This document shows, one piece after another, positions 36,985 through 48,237 of a DNA stretch of 64,000 nucleotides; within the stretch, counting starts at the first letter, position 1; each line of letters starts with the position of its first letter. A model generated the notes under the pieces. That model was not told the DNA's origin. It ran no database searches and saw nothing but the letters and a program-made list of their open reading frames with translations. Location of the stretch: positions 21,387,001 to 21,451,000 of the forward strand of contig NC_091246.1 in assembly GCF_042477335.2 (NCBI RefSeq), written 5' to 3'. The DNA comes from Ovis canadensis. Taxonomy: Eukaryota > Chordata > Mammalia > Artiodactyla > Bovidae. Position numbers and translations under genes: made by a program.

Positions 36985-37376
36985 AGTTCAGTTCAGTTGC
37001 TCAGTCGTGTCCAACTCTTTGTGACCCCATGAATCGCAGCATGCCAGGCCTCTCTGTCCATCACCAACTCACCGAGTTCACTCAGACTCGCATCCATAGA
37101 GTCAGTGATGCCATCCAGCCATCTCATCCTCTGTCATCCCCTTCTTCTCCTGCCCCCAATCCCTCCCAGCATCAGAGTCTTTTCCAATGAGTCAGCTCTT
37201 CGCATGAGGTGGCCAAAGTACTGGAGTTTCAGCTTTAGCATCATTCCTTCCAAAGAAATCCCAGGGCTGATCTCCTTCAGAATGGACTGGTTGGATCTCC
37301 TTGCAGTCCAAGGATCTCTCAAGAGTCTTCTCCAACACCACAGTTCAAAAGCATCAATTCTTCGGCACTCAGCCCT
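36985..37376 (-). mobile_element. BovB 3' end, inverted relative to its neighbour
   Basis: Reverse-oriented BovB 3' terminus: starts at GTTCAGTTCAGTTGCTCAGTC and extends inward to the codons for the ECRRIDAFELWCWRRLL region. It covers the part of BovB that follows, after a gap of roughly 60-75 bp, the piece at 36435-36984. Confidence 0.88.
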
Positions 37377-37582
37377 CATCATTTTTACTGACTGAATAAT
37401 ATAGAATTAATACACCATAAAAAACTTAATCATTCTTCTATTGCTAAATATTTATTTTGCTTTTCAGGTTTCTACAATATTTCCATTGTGCTGAAAATTT
37501 TCTATTTACAGATTTTAGCTTTTCTTCCTTTCTCCTTCCCTCCTTATTTTTCTTCTTTGTATTTTGGTATTAATTTCCATGT

Positions 37583-37794
37583 GAAAGTGAAAGTGAATTT
37601 GCTCAGTCGTGTCCCACTCTTTGCAACCCCATGGACTGTAGTCCACCAGGCTCCTCTGTCCATGGGATTCTCCAGGCAAGAATACTGGAGTGGGTTGCCA
37701 TTTCCTTTTCCAGAGGATCATCCTGACCCAGGGATCGAACCCAGGTCTCCCGCATTGCAGGCAGATGCTTTAACCTCTGAGCCACCAGGGAAGC
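37583..37794 (-). mobile_element. Bov-tA SINE with target-site duplication
   Basis: Reverse full copy ending 'gagccaccagggaag', flanked by TAATTTCCATGT at 37571-37582 and 37795-37806 (12 bp, perfect). Low divergence. Confidence 0.94.
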
Positions 37795-37964
37795 TAATTT
37801 CCATGTAGCAGATCATTTTATCAAATAATCTGTGAGGCCCTCCATATATGTTGATAGCTTGATTTTATAATAATCATAGGAATATTCCTGTTTCTTCAAA
37901 GCATTGACAATGTTGTCTTAAGTATTTTGATCTATGTACTTTAACTTTTCTATGTGATTTTGAA

Positions 37965-38092
37965 AGTCAAAGCGTTAATTGCTCAGTCATGTCTGACTCT
38001 TTGCAACCCCATGGACTGTAGGGGACCCAGGGATTGATCCCAGTTCCCCTGCATCACAAGTAGATTCTTCACTGTCCAAGCCACCACTTAGT
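37965..38092 (-). mobile_element. Bov-tA SINE with internal deletion
   Basis: 'ttgctcagtcatgtctgact' and 'ccatggactgtag' are followed directly by 'gggacccagggattgatccc', so the middle of the SINE is missing. Confidence 0.78.
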
Positions 38093-38639
38093 TCTTTAAT
38101 CCAATTGAATTACATTAGGAATATGTGAGGGGTTTTTTTGGTGTTAATATGCAAGCTTTTAAGAAGTAGTCACTTAATAACAGCATTTCCCACTGTTTTA
38201 TGTCTATTGATAAGAATTGCACTTTGAAATGTAAAAAAAAAACTTTTTTTTAAAATATCACCAGATCTATTTTTCCTTCTTTATAATTTTTAATTTTGCA
38301 TCTATTTCAGCATTAAATCTAGACAGGGAAAAACAGGTTTATTGTATAATTTAAGGGAGAAAGAGAATAGAATCATATTTTGGCTTTATAGCTCCTGAGT
38401 AGATGCAAAATAACACAGAGGATCATTCTTAAAGGCTACATTTTCAAGATCCAGATTTCAGAAAATTTGTCTTCATTTTGGAATTCTAAAAACTTTAAAG
38501 ATATAGAGACCAATCTTCAATCATAAATTTTATTCATAGATTGGTTGGAAAAGTGTACATGATGATGTAAGAGTTGAGAAAATACAAATGTTACCAGCTG
38601 ACAGGAAAAGAAGAAATAGAGGAGATGTAACTACAGTTT
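38093..38639. other. Intergenic DNA, no recognised gene
   Basis: AT-rich with short T and A runs; nothing recognised. Confidence 0.45.
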
Positions 38640-38827
38640 TTTGGCAGTGGGCCTTTTATGATGCCCAGTTCTCTCCTCATTTTGAGGTGTCTGGTGAACA
38701 GACCTCAGAGTGGCACCCATAATCCCCACCACCTTGTGTCCATAGCCTTAAATAGTCTCTACCCTGGAGTAAATAAAGGCCTGTGACTTGATTCTAACCA
38801 ACAGAATATGGCAAGTTAACAGGATGT

Positions 38828-41560
38828 TAACTTCTGACTATACAGTGGAGGTGACAAGTAAATTCAAGGAATTATATTTGGTAGACAGTGTGCCTGAAGA
38901 ACTATGGATGGAGGCTCATAACATCGTACAGGAGGTGGTGATTAAAACCATCCCCAAGAAAAAGAAATGCAAAAAGGCAAAGTGGTTATCTGAGGGGGCC
39001 TTACAATAAGCAGAGAAAAGAAGTGAAAGGCAAACGAGAAAAAGAAAGATATACCCATTTGAATGCAGAGTTCCGGAGAATGGGAAGGAGAGATAAGAAA
39101 ACCTTCTTAAGTGAACAATGCAAAGAAGTAGTGGAAAATAGAATAGGAAAGACTAGAGATCTCTTCAAGAAAATTGGAGATACCAAGGGAACATTTCACG
39201 CAGAGATGGACACAATAAAGGACAGAAATGGTATGGATCTAACAGAAGCAGAAGATACTAAGAAAAGGTGGCAAGAATACAGAGACGTGAAAGTGAAGTC
39301 GTGTCCAACTCTTTGAGACCCCATGGACTGTAGCCTACCAAGCTCCTCTGTCCATGGGATTTTCCAGGCAACAGTACTGGAGTGGATTGCCATTTCCTTC
39401 TCCAGAGGATCTTCTCAACTCAGGGACTGAACCCGGGTCTCATACATTGTAGACAGATGCTTTACCATCTGAGTCACCAGACAATACACAGAAAACTAAA
39501 CAAAAAAAGATCTTCATGACCCAGATAACCATGATGGTGTGATCACTCACCTAGAGCTAGACATCCTGGAGGGAGAAGTCAAGTGGGCCTTGGGAAGCAT
39601 CACTATGAAAAAACTAGTGGAGGTGATGGAATTCCAGTTGAGCTATTTCAAATCCTAAAAGATGATGCTGTGAACATGCTGCATTCAATATGCCAGCAAA
39701 TATGGAAAACTCAGCAGTGGCCACAGGACTGGAAAAAATCAGTTTTCACTCCAATCCCAAAAAAGGCAATGCCAAATAATGTACAAATTACCATACAATT
39801 GGACTCATTTCACATGCTAGCAAGATTATGCTCAAAATCCTTCAAGCTAGGCTTCAGTAGTATGTTAACTGAAAACTTCCAGGTGTACAAGCTGGAGTTG
39901 GCAAAGGCAGAGTTATCAGAAAAACTGCCAACATTTGTAGAATCAAAGAAAAGGCAGAGAAATTTTAAAAAAAAAATCTATGTTTGTTGATTTTGTGGAT
40001 CACAACTATAGAAAATTCTTAAAGAGATGGGAATACCAAACCACCTTACCTTTCTCCTGAGAAATCTGCATGCAGGACAAAAACCAACAGTAAGAACCGG
40101 ACATGTAACAACAGACTGGTTCAAAATTGGAAAAGACAAAGCTGTATATTGTCACCCTGCTTATTTCACTTATATGCAGAGTACATCATGTGAAAAGCCG
40201 GGCTGGATGAAGCACTGCTGGAATCAAGATTGCTGGGAGAAATATCAATAACCTCAGATACGCAGATGACACCACCCTTGTAGCAGAAAGTGAAGAATTA
40301 AAGAGCCTCTTGATGAAAGTGAAAGAGGAGAGTGAAAAAGTTGGCTTAAAACTCAACATTCAGAAAACTAAGATCATGGCATCTGATCCCATCAATTCAT
40401 GGCAAATAGATGGGGAAAAATGGAAACAGTGACAGATTTTATTTTCTTGGGCTCCAAAATCACTGCAGATGATGACTGTAGCCGTGAAATGAAAAGTCAC
40501 TTGCTCCTTGGAAGAAAAGTTATGACAAACACAGACAGCATGTTAAAAAGCAGAGACATCACTTTTCCGACAAAGGTCCATGTAGTCAAGCTTTGATTTT
40601 TCCAGTAGTCATGTATGAATGTGAAAACTGGACCGTAAAGAAAGCTGAGCACCAAAGAATTGGTGCTTTTGAACTGTGGTGTTGGAGAAGACTCTTGAGA
40701 GTTCCCTGGACAGCAAGGAGATCCAACCAGTCAATTCTACAGGCAAGAAACCCTGAATATTCACTGGAAGGACTGATGTTGAAGCTGAAACTCCAGTACT
40801 TTGGCCACCTGATGTGAAGAGCTGACTCACTGAAAAAGACCCTGATTCTGGGAAAGATTGAAGGCAGGAGGAGAAGAGAACAACAGATTACAAGATGGTT
40901 GGATGGCATCTCCAATTCAATGGACATGAGTTTGAGTAAGCTCCAGGAGATGGTGAAGGACAGGGAAGCCTGGCATGCTGCAGTCCAAGGGGTTGCAAAG
41001 CATCAGGCATGACTGAGCAACTGACCAACAACAACCTCGGAAGGAAAGCTATGACAAACCTAGACAGCATATTAAAAAGCAGAGACATCACTTTTCCCAC
41101 AAATGGCTGTATAATTAAAGCTATGGTTTTTCTTGCAGTCAGATGTGGATGTGAGAGTTGGACCATAAAGAAGGCTAAGCACCAAAGGACTGATGCTTTC
41201 AAACTGTGGTGCTGAAAAATACTCTTGAGAGTCCCTTGGACTGCAAGGAGAACAAACCAGTCAATCCTAATGGCAATAAACCCTGAATATTCATTGGAAG
41301 GACTGATGCTGAAATCTCCAATACTTTGGCAACCTGATGAGAAGAGCTGGCTCATTGGAAAAGACTCTGATGCTGGGACAGAATGCAAACAGGAGGATAA
41401 GGGGGTAACAGAGGATGAGATAGTTGGATAGCATCACTGACTCAATGCACAGGAGTTTTAGCACATTAAACAAGATAGTGAAGGACAGGGAAGCCTGGAA
41501 TGCCACAGTTCATGGGGTTGTAAAGAGTCAGACACAACTTAGCAACTGAACAACGACAAT
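38828..41560 (+). mobile_element. BovB LINE with a duplicated 3' end
   Basis: Starts in the linker after the endonuclease (YTVEVTSKFKELYLVDSVPEEL), continues through reverse transcriptase ('acctcagatacgcagatgac', YADD region) and reaches a first BovB 3' end near 41029. A second copy of the last 525 bp follows immediately (41036-41556). AGGATGT flanks the whole block at 38821-38827 and 41561-41567. Frameshifts throughout; not coding. Confidence 0.85.
39285..39476 (-). mobile_element. Bov-tA SINE inserted in the BovB
   Basis: Reverse-oriented SINE ('gtgaaagtgaagtcgtgtcc' to 'catctgagtcaccaga') interrupts the BovB phrase 'gtggcaagaatacacagaa'. 'aatacagag' and 'aatacacag' at the edges are the likely target duplication. 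Confidence 0.88.
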
Positions 41561-42045
41561 AGGATGTCACTCCCATGGTTAGGTTATGTATTATGGTAAA
41601 GGTACTGGGATGTCACTCCTTTGATTATGTTTATATAAGATTATCTTAGCAGAGTCTCTTCCTTGGAGCTTGATGAAATAAGCTGACAAGTTGGTGAAGC
41701 CCAAATAGAAAGAAACTGCAAGCAGCTTCTAGGAATTACTGGTAGTCTCTAGGATCTGAGTATAGCCAATAGCCAGTCAAATGCCAGGACTTTCAGTCCT
41801 ACAACACCAAGGAACTGAATTTTGCCAAAAACTGAATGAATTGGAAGTAAAGTCTTCCCCAGTTGAACCTTCAGATGAGAACTCAGCATGGCCAACACCT
41901 TGCTTGCAGCCTGGAGCAACCATAGGAGAACCCAGCTAAGCTGTGCCTAGATTCCTGATCCACAAAAACTGTGAGATAATATGTGCGTTAAGCAGCTAAA
42001 TATGTGGTGATTTGTTATTACCATCAAGAGAAAACCAATGCAGGG

Positions 42046-42620
42046 TTTAAATCTTTAAAGGGGAAAAAGATGGATTATATAGACCCCAAATAGGTTAAGA
42101 GAATCCCACAAAGAAAGATTCTCTAGGAACTCAGAGCATAATTTATGACATTGGAAGCCTTGTAGAAAAGCCCTTAAGCATTTGAACAGTAACTGAGAGG
42201 GAGTACCTAGATACAGGCCTGAGGGTAGACTTCCCATATTCCACACTCCTCAGTGTTATATGGACAAATATGATAAAATTCCCTAGCGGCTCAAGAGAGG
42301 GGCAGAAGCAAAAAGTCAATGGCTCAAAGAATACTGGAGTTAGAACGTGAGGATTCACAAGGCATGCTGCTTAAGGCTTCAAAAGAAGATGCAGTCCCCA
42401 TCAGGAGATGCCAGTGGAAGCCAGAGTAGAGACAGAGGTGTTCACAAAACTAACTCCCCTCATCTAACACCAGGACAATTCGTAAGCCTACTTTTGCCCC
42501 AGGAAAGGGAATAAGGAGAATGGAAGAGAAAGAACCCTAAGGAATTGTGTTAAATCCAAACAGATGCAATTTTCTTAAACTGGCGTATTTTTTTTCCATC
42601 ATCAGAGGAAATGGAAATTT
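42046..42620. other. Intergenic DNA, no recognised gene
   Basis: No repeat or reading frame recognised. Confidence 0.45.
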
Positions 42621-42634
42621 GAAACCTATATTAA

Positions 42635-42683
42635 TTTTTTTTTAATTTTTATTTTTACTTTATTTTACTTTACAATACTGTAT
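42635..42683 (-). mobile_element. 49-bp L1 3'-end insertion
   Basis: A T-rich tail followed by 'actttacaatactgtat', the reverse complement of the extreme 3' end of a ruminant L1, is flanked by a perfect 14-bp duplication, GAAACCTATATTAA at 42621-42634 and 42684-42697. Confidence 0.85.
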
Positions 42684-42697
42684 GAAACCTATATTAA

Positions 42698-43844
42698 ATT
42701 TTAACTATAGAAAGCAAAGTGGCATTTTTACAACCCACAATGCCACTGATTTGGAGACCATAAAATTTGGAAACCCTTATTTTCACTAAGTCAAATTTTT
42801 TAAAATTATATGCATATACATATGTTAATAACATATTTAGCTTTTATCCTATTAGTCCCACACTCTGACTTCTGGAATATATTTTCTGTTGTCTAACATT
42901 TTTCTGTTGATTTCTTTATGCTTGATATCCTTTAAAATAACTCAATTGCAATTCAGAAAGTATTATCCATTTCAAGCTTTATTTCTCAAATCTTTTAAAT
43001 GCTTTGTTGGAATAACAAAATTCTCCAACACCAAAGCAGGGAACTTTTCATCTTGCCTACATTCTACACCAAACATCTATCATGTCCCTAACACAGAGCT
43101 GATTTCATTTCCACAAGTGATGTGTCAACAGTTATTAAATTATGAGTGTTCCCAGCATTTATCCTAATTCTGGCCACTACAGAAGAGTCTGGCTTGAAAT
43201 CCTCAGTCTCCTGACAGTTGGACTGGACTCAGTTCTCTCAGGGTTTGTTACACAGAACCAGGAAGAAAGCTAGAGGCAGAAAAACACTGGGAGAGAACAG
43301 GCTATGGCTGAGAAAAATCTTTAAACAAGGAAAAGGAGCTTTTTCTTTTTTTTTCCCCCTCCTCCTGAATTTCCCTCAGAACAGGAGATTTTAAGAACAA
43401 TTTAGAATGAAAGAAATATGGTAGAGTTGCAACAAATAAAGGAAATGAATGGGAAAGTTTAAATTTTTTTTGAAATATTACTACACTGTATGTATCTCTC
43501 TTCGGGCTATTTGAAAAGCACAAATAAATGTTGTTATTTTAAGACTGTTTTGTGGCTGGATGTATTCATTTTAACCTTGATATCAGTTATTCTAGGCACT
43601 ATATGAATTTATATAATTGTTTTTCATATACATGCTGAATAAGTTTAATTTCGTGATGGTTTAATACCTTCATGGTGTTGGGTCATGACAAGAATCTGAA
43701 TACCCACTGTGTGAAATTATAGAAATAAATATAAGAGCTTGGACTGAATGTAGGCTAACCCCAGGGTATACTATGGAGATGTTTGAGAGTTTTTCCTTAA
43801 CTCAAAGAAAAAATTGGTTTACCTTTGGCATGAGTGAGTGAGTA
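42698..43844. other. Intergenic DNA, no recognised gene
   Basis: AT-rich; the open frame at 42889-43167 has no recognisable motif and no context. Confidence 0.45.
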
Positions 43845-44057
43845 AAGTCGCTCAGTCGTGTCCAACTCTGCGACCCTATGGGCTATAGCCCGCCAGGCTC
43901 CTCTGTCCATGGGATTTTCCAGGCAAGAATACTGAAGTGGGTTGTCATTTCCTTCTCCAGGGGTTCTTCCAGACCAAACCAAGTTTGATCTTCCGGATCA
44001 AACTCAGATCTCCCACATTGCAGGCAGACTCTTTACCACCTGAGCTACCAGGCATGC
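43845..44057 (-). mobile_element. Bov-tA SINE
   Basis: Reverse copy: 'gtcgctcagtcgtgtccaac', 'ccaggcaagaatactgaagt', 'gatctcccacattgcaggca', 'cacctgagctaccaggc'. A small internal insertion lies near 43975. Confidence 0.88.
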
Positions 44058-44302
44058 TTCTCCTGAAAGTGTACAAGATGCTTCTAACTAATTTTTCCCA
44101 CAGATTTTTACATGTATATCAGTTACTTTGCTGCTTCATAGATTAAAAAAAAAATCTTAGCAGTGTAAAGCATAGCATTTATTTCTCTTTCACCAGACTG
44201 TTGTTCACTGGAATTCATCTGATCCAGGCTGATGTCATTTGGACTTGACTCTAAGGGGAAGCTGGATCCAGGTTTGTTTTACATGCCTCCCATGGTCATT
44301 GG

Positions 44303-44514
44303 GTAGACTTCCCTGGTGGCTCAGACAGTAAAAGCCTCTGCCTACAATGCAGGAGACCCAGGTTCGATCCCTGGGTTGGGAAGGTCCCCTGCAGAAGGAA
44401 ATGGCAACCCACTCGTTTTCTTGCCTGGAAAATCCCATGGACAGAGGAGCCTGGCACGTTACAGTCCATGGGGTCGCAAAGAGTCGGACATGACTGAGTG
44501 ACTTCACTTCACTT
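44303..44514 (+). mobile_element. Bov-tA SINE with target-site duplication
   Basis: Forward copy ('gacttccctggtggctcaga' to 'gactgagtgacttcacttc') flanked by CATGGTCATTGG at 44291-44302 and 44515-44526 (12 bp, perfect). Confidence 0.94.
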
Positions 44515-44819
44515 CATGGTCATTGGATCAGCAGCTATCCAAAGAATGTTCTTCTCTGGGTGAAAGTGGGAGCTTAAGTAAGTAAGTCCAATTGTGCAAG
44601 TTCATGTCAAGCCTTTATTTGCATCATGTCCACTAAAATCCCACTGGTCAAAGCAAACTGTTTCCCAAGCCCCAGATCAAGGACTAGGGTTAAATACTTC
44701 ACCTCACATGAAGCCAGGTTACTAACACAGGGGGATAGAGATCTGAGATTAATAACTCAACTTATACCTACTGCTAATTTTTTTATAATATACATATCAA
44801 TTTTATATTAAACTACATA

Positions 44820-44935
44820 TATGGACGTGAGTTTGAGTGAACTCCGGGAGTTGGTAATAGGGAGGCCTGGCATGCTGCGATTCATGGGGTCGCAGAGTTG
44901 GACACGACTGAGCGACTGAACTGACTGACTGACAT
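44820..44935 (+). mobile_element. BovB extreme 3' end
   Basis: Only the last 115 bp of BovB ('gagtttgagtgaactccggg', 'tcgcagagttggacacgact', 'gagcgactgaactgactg'). ACATATA-like sequence on both sides is a possible short target duplication. Confidence 0.82.
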
Positions 44936-44942
44936 ATACATA

Positions 44943-45133
44943 TTGGCTTCTCTGGGGGCTCAGATGGTAAAGAATCTGCCTGCAGTGAGGGAGATGCAGG
45001 TTCGATCCCTGGATCAGGAAGATCTACTGAAGAAGGGAATATTCTTGCCTGGAGAATCCCATGGACAGGGGAACCTGGCAGGCTATAGTCCACAGGGTCT
45101 CAAAGAGTCAGACACGACTGAACAACTAACACA
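44943..45133 (+). mobile_element. Bov-tA SINE
   Basis: Forward copy directly after the BovB tail: 'ggcttctctgggggctcaga', 'ggttcgatccctggatcagg', 'tcaaagagtcagacacgact'. A short internal deletion removes part of the middle. Confidence 0.88.
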
Positions 45134-47214
45134 TCCATTTTCACTTTTCATACATATATTACTAAAGCCTTTCCTAATATACTCATAGGATTCAGTGTAA
45201 TTTCATTATCATATTTTCTGATCTTGTGAAAAATATAGTCAAAGACTGCATTGGCTTGTTTCATTTCTTAAAACCATAACCTCTGTGTAGACAAAGACTT
45301 GCTGGCACAACAGACTCAGAACAAAGTAATATCCAGGCAACTTACAGACACTGTAGTCACTTGAAAATCATGGATGCAGAAGCAAAAAAGCTATAGACAA
45401 TCTCCCCCACCCATGCCATGCTCATGCAGATGCATGCACCACCAACTGTGGACTCTGCCAGGCCACCCTTCTGAAGTGAACATGATGTATTTGGGCACTG
45501 GAGAAGATACTATTAAAAAAAAATCTGTAATAGCAAATTTAAACCCCATGATGGAGAGGCTGATAAACCAGGAAAATCACAGCTTGATTTAGAAAGCAGC
45601 AGGGAGCTAGTAGGAAGTCTTAAGGAGGAAGATTGAATAGCTGGTACAATAGAAAAGGAAGATTGCTTTTGCTGAAGACCATTTTCCGAAACTCCACAGA
45701 AACATGACTGTGCCGCCAACCAGATGAAAGACTTCAGGAAGAAGCCATACTAAGGCTAGAGGAAATTATAAATCTCTCCAGTTAAAAGGCGTAAATGAAG
45801 ATTAAAGTAGATATGGCCATTATAAACAAATGGGCTACAAATGTTTTCATTATCAGAAAAGTTCAGCCTTCACCTTAATGGCATCAAATATCAGAACCAA
45901 ATAGAGTCCCCTTTGCTTGAGAGCAGATTAGAGAAGAAATACCAGCCTGCACAGCACTAGCTCCCCCATCTGTGGTCACAGAAGTAAATGCTGCCTCCCA
46001 TTTTTTACTACTATAAAAGAAATGGGATTTTAATTCTGCTGTGGAACCTTGAGCTATTCATTTATTGACTCTCTGCTGCAGGCATCAGCAATTTATAATT
46101 GATTTAAAGCTATATAAATATATTAATATATCTACCCTCTTTAGAATTTTTTTTTAATTTTACAAAAATGCATTAAGCTCTTCAAAAAAAAAAAGAGGTG
46201 TCATCCCATTTCAGAATACAGTAGTTATTATTTTCATCCTGCTTCACCCTAATCAGTCCCATTATACTGGCATTTTTAATGGATGAAATTTTCCCATTGA
46301 GCTCTTGGGAGAACTCCATGTGATCATAGGCTAATCACTGCTGCTACTGTCTCAGTCTTTCTCAGTCTGCTTTCCATAGTGCATACTGCAATGAGAGAAC
46401 CGTTGGGAAGGGGAGCAATTGATTTTTTTAACCCAATGATGATATCCCAAAATAAAAAGGTACCGTTTTTAAGGGGATTTCAAATTCATGAAGAGGTCAT
46501 TCATTGCTCTTTCACTAACAATTTATAGATGACTAACTCATTTCAAAGAGAGGCTCAGTTCCCAGAAGGTCATCTTTCAGCATAATCATGAGAATTTTTT
46601 TCCCTTTCTGCCTGCATCAATTGTAGCACTTGGAAATGGCACAGAGGATAACTCTGCTCAGCCAAAACTCACATCACATTATAAAGCATATCCAAACTCA
46701 TTTTAGAGTGAGCTAGCTTATACCACGCAAACTCTTCAATCTTTAGATCAAGATAGAAGTCTTGTCAATTACAGTATATGAAGAGAAGACTCTGGACTTC
46801 CTTATGGAGAATAAAGGTTCTCCTTGAACTGAACTTTTCCCATCAAGAATATTCCAGAAGCACCATCCCTAAATCACCTAACTTTGTGCACATTAAAATT
46901 GGTCTTGATATCCTGAGTATGTGACTTCTGAACAGAGATCCTAAGGAGGATAAGATATTCCTAGTGATATTCCAAATGTAGCTAACGTAGAAGTCATTTC
47001 ACAACTGAAACAGATAAGATATAAGATATCTGCTGGATATTTTGTGGCTCAATATGAGAATAGGAAATTATGATTCATGCCTATTTATGTGCATTATTAA
47101 ACTGTGAGAAAACCATTCATTTATATACTCTGACAAGTGATTGCCAAATAACTGTGTTTATGTTTAACTTTGTGTTTATGTTCATCCTTGTACATTAGTT
47201 CAATAAATAGCCAG
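45134..47214. other. Intergenic DNA, no recognised gene
   Basis: Two kilobases of non-repetitive AT-rich DNA. The small open frames (for example 45374-45592) carry no recognisable domain. Confidence 0.5.
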
Positions 47215-47400
47215 GCATGAAGTGGAAATTAAAAGAGCATGGACTTTGGAGTCAGAGAATCAATTGTGTGTTTACCTCCCAGTTCTCAGCAAATGACTTA
47301 ACCTCACCAAGTATCAGGTTAATCATCTATAAAATATTAGGAGATCATGTACACAAAGTGCCTGACATACAAAAGTCACTCAAGATAATAAGCTCTAGAA
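47215..47400 (-). mobile_element. MIR SINE
   Basis: 'agagcatggactttggagtc', 'gcaaatgacttaacctcacc', 'aggttaatcatctataaaat', 'gtacacaaagtgcctgacat' follow the reverse MIR order. Confidence 0.78.
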
Positions 47401-48237
47401 TAATGAGGATTTAATAATGCTTGTGCATCCTCTGAAAACCTCCTTTAAAATCTCTAAAGAGACAAAAAATTTTTAAAACAAACAAAATGCTTTCACAGAT
47501 ATAAGGCATAGGATCTATGATGGCAAATAGTCTTTAGACAATTCCCAAATTCTTTTAGCTACAGTTAACAAAATTCATTCTACAAACTGGGCAAGGAAAA
47601 GTTCTTTTAAAATGTTGCAATCTGTGATGGGCCAAGCTTTATTCTATAACTCATTTGGATAAATACTAAATTGGAATGATGAGAATAAGAGAGAGATGGA
47701 GAGAGACTGCCATACTGGCCTCTCCAATTCCTACTTGCATTCCCTGTGGTGCGTGGTTTAGGACAAGAATCAGGAGATCCAACCACTCAGCTAATAATCC
47801 TGGTGGATGCTGAAAAGGCCACGCACTTGTCACAACTGATAACTTACTCCCCTGACAACAACTAGTCTGAGGACACGACGGTGTTCTTTTTCATAGCTGA
47901 AAGACAAATGACTATTGGCAGTTCCTAATGTATAGATCAGTAATAGCCTTGTGCTGAATTTGGTTTCCTGGGTGTAGGTGATCATGTGATACAAAAGAGA
48001 AGCCAGTTCTTTTTATGTTTCCAGCATAAGGGCAAAACTTAAGCACTGAAATACTCAACAGATTAATAATTCTTTGTTTTCTTTTCATTACCCCATTTTC
48101 TTAGTTCCTAATATCCCTTTTCTTCTGTTTCCAGTCCCTAGATTGCAGAAAACTTCTTTAGTGAAATCCCACTGGTTATTTTCTATATCCTAATTTCCCT
48201 ATAATACAAATGAATTCCTTTCCTCCCCCAAAAAATT
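47401..48237. other. Intergenic DNA, no recognised gene
   Basis: No repeat or coding frame recognised. Confidence 0.45.

Larger units (their letters stand above)
38640..42045 (+). mobile_element. Ancient LTR-class repeat split by BovB
   Basis: Left part 38640-38827 ('ggcctgtgacttgattctaa', 'ccaacagaatatggcaa') and right part 41561-42045 ('aggatgtcactcccatggtt', 'agattatcttagcagagtct', 'aaggaactgaattttgccaa', 'aactgtgagataatatgtgc', 'gtggtgatttgttattacc') read as one old mammalian LTR of MLT type once the BovB is removed. The exact family name is uncertain. Confidence 0.65.

Noticed and set aside
44303-44514. tRNA gene suggested by the 'ggttcgatccctgggt' B-box-like phrase (also in other SINEs here)
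   Set aside because: These are tRNA-derived heads of Bov-tA SINEs with no complete cloverleaf and with SINE bodies and target duplications.
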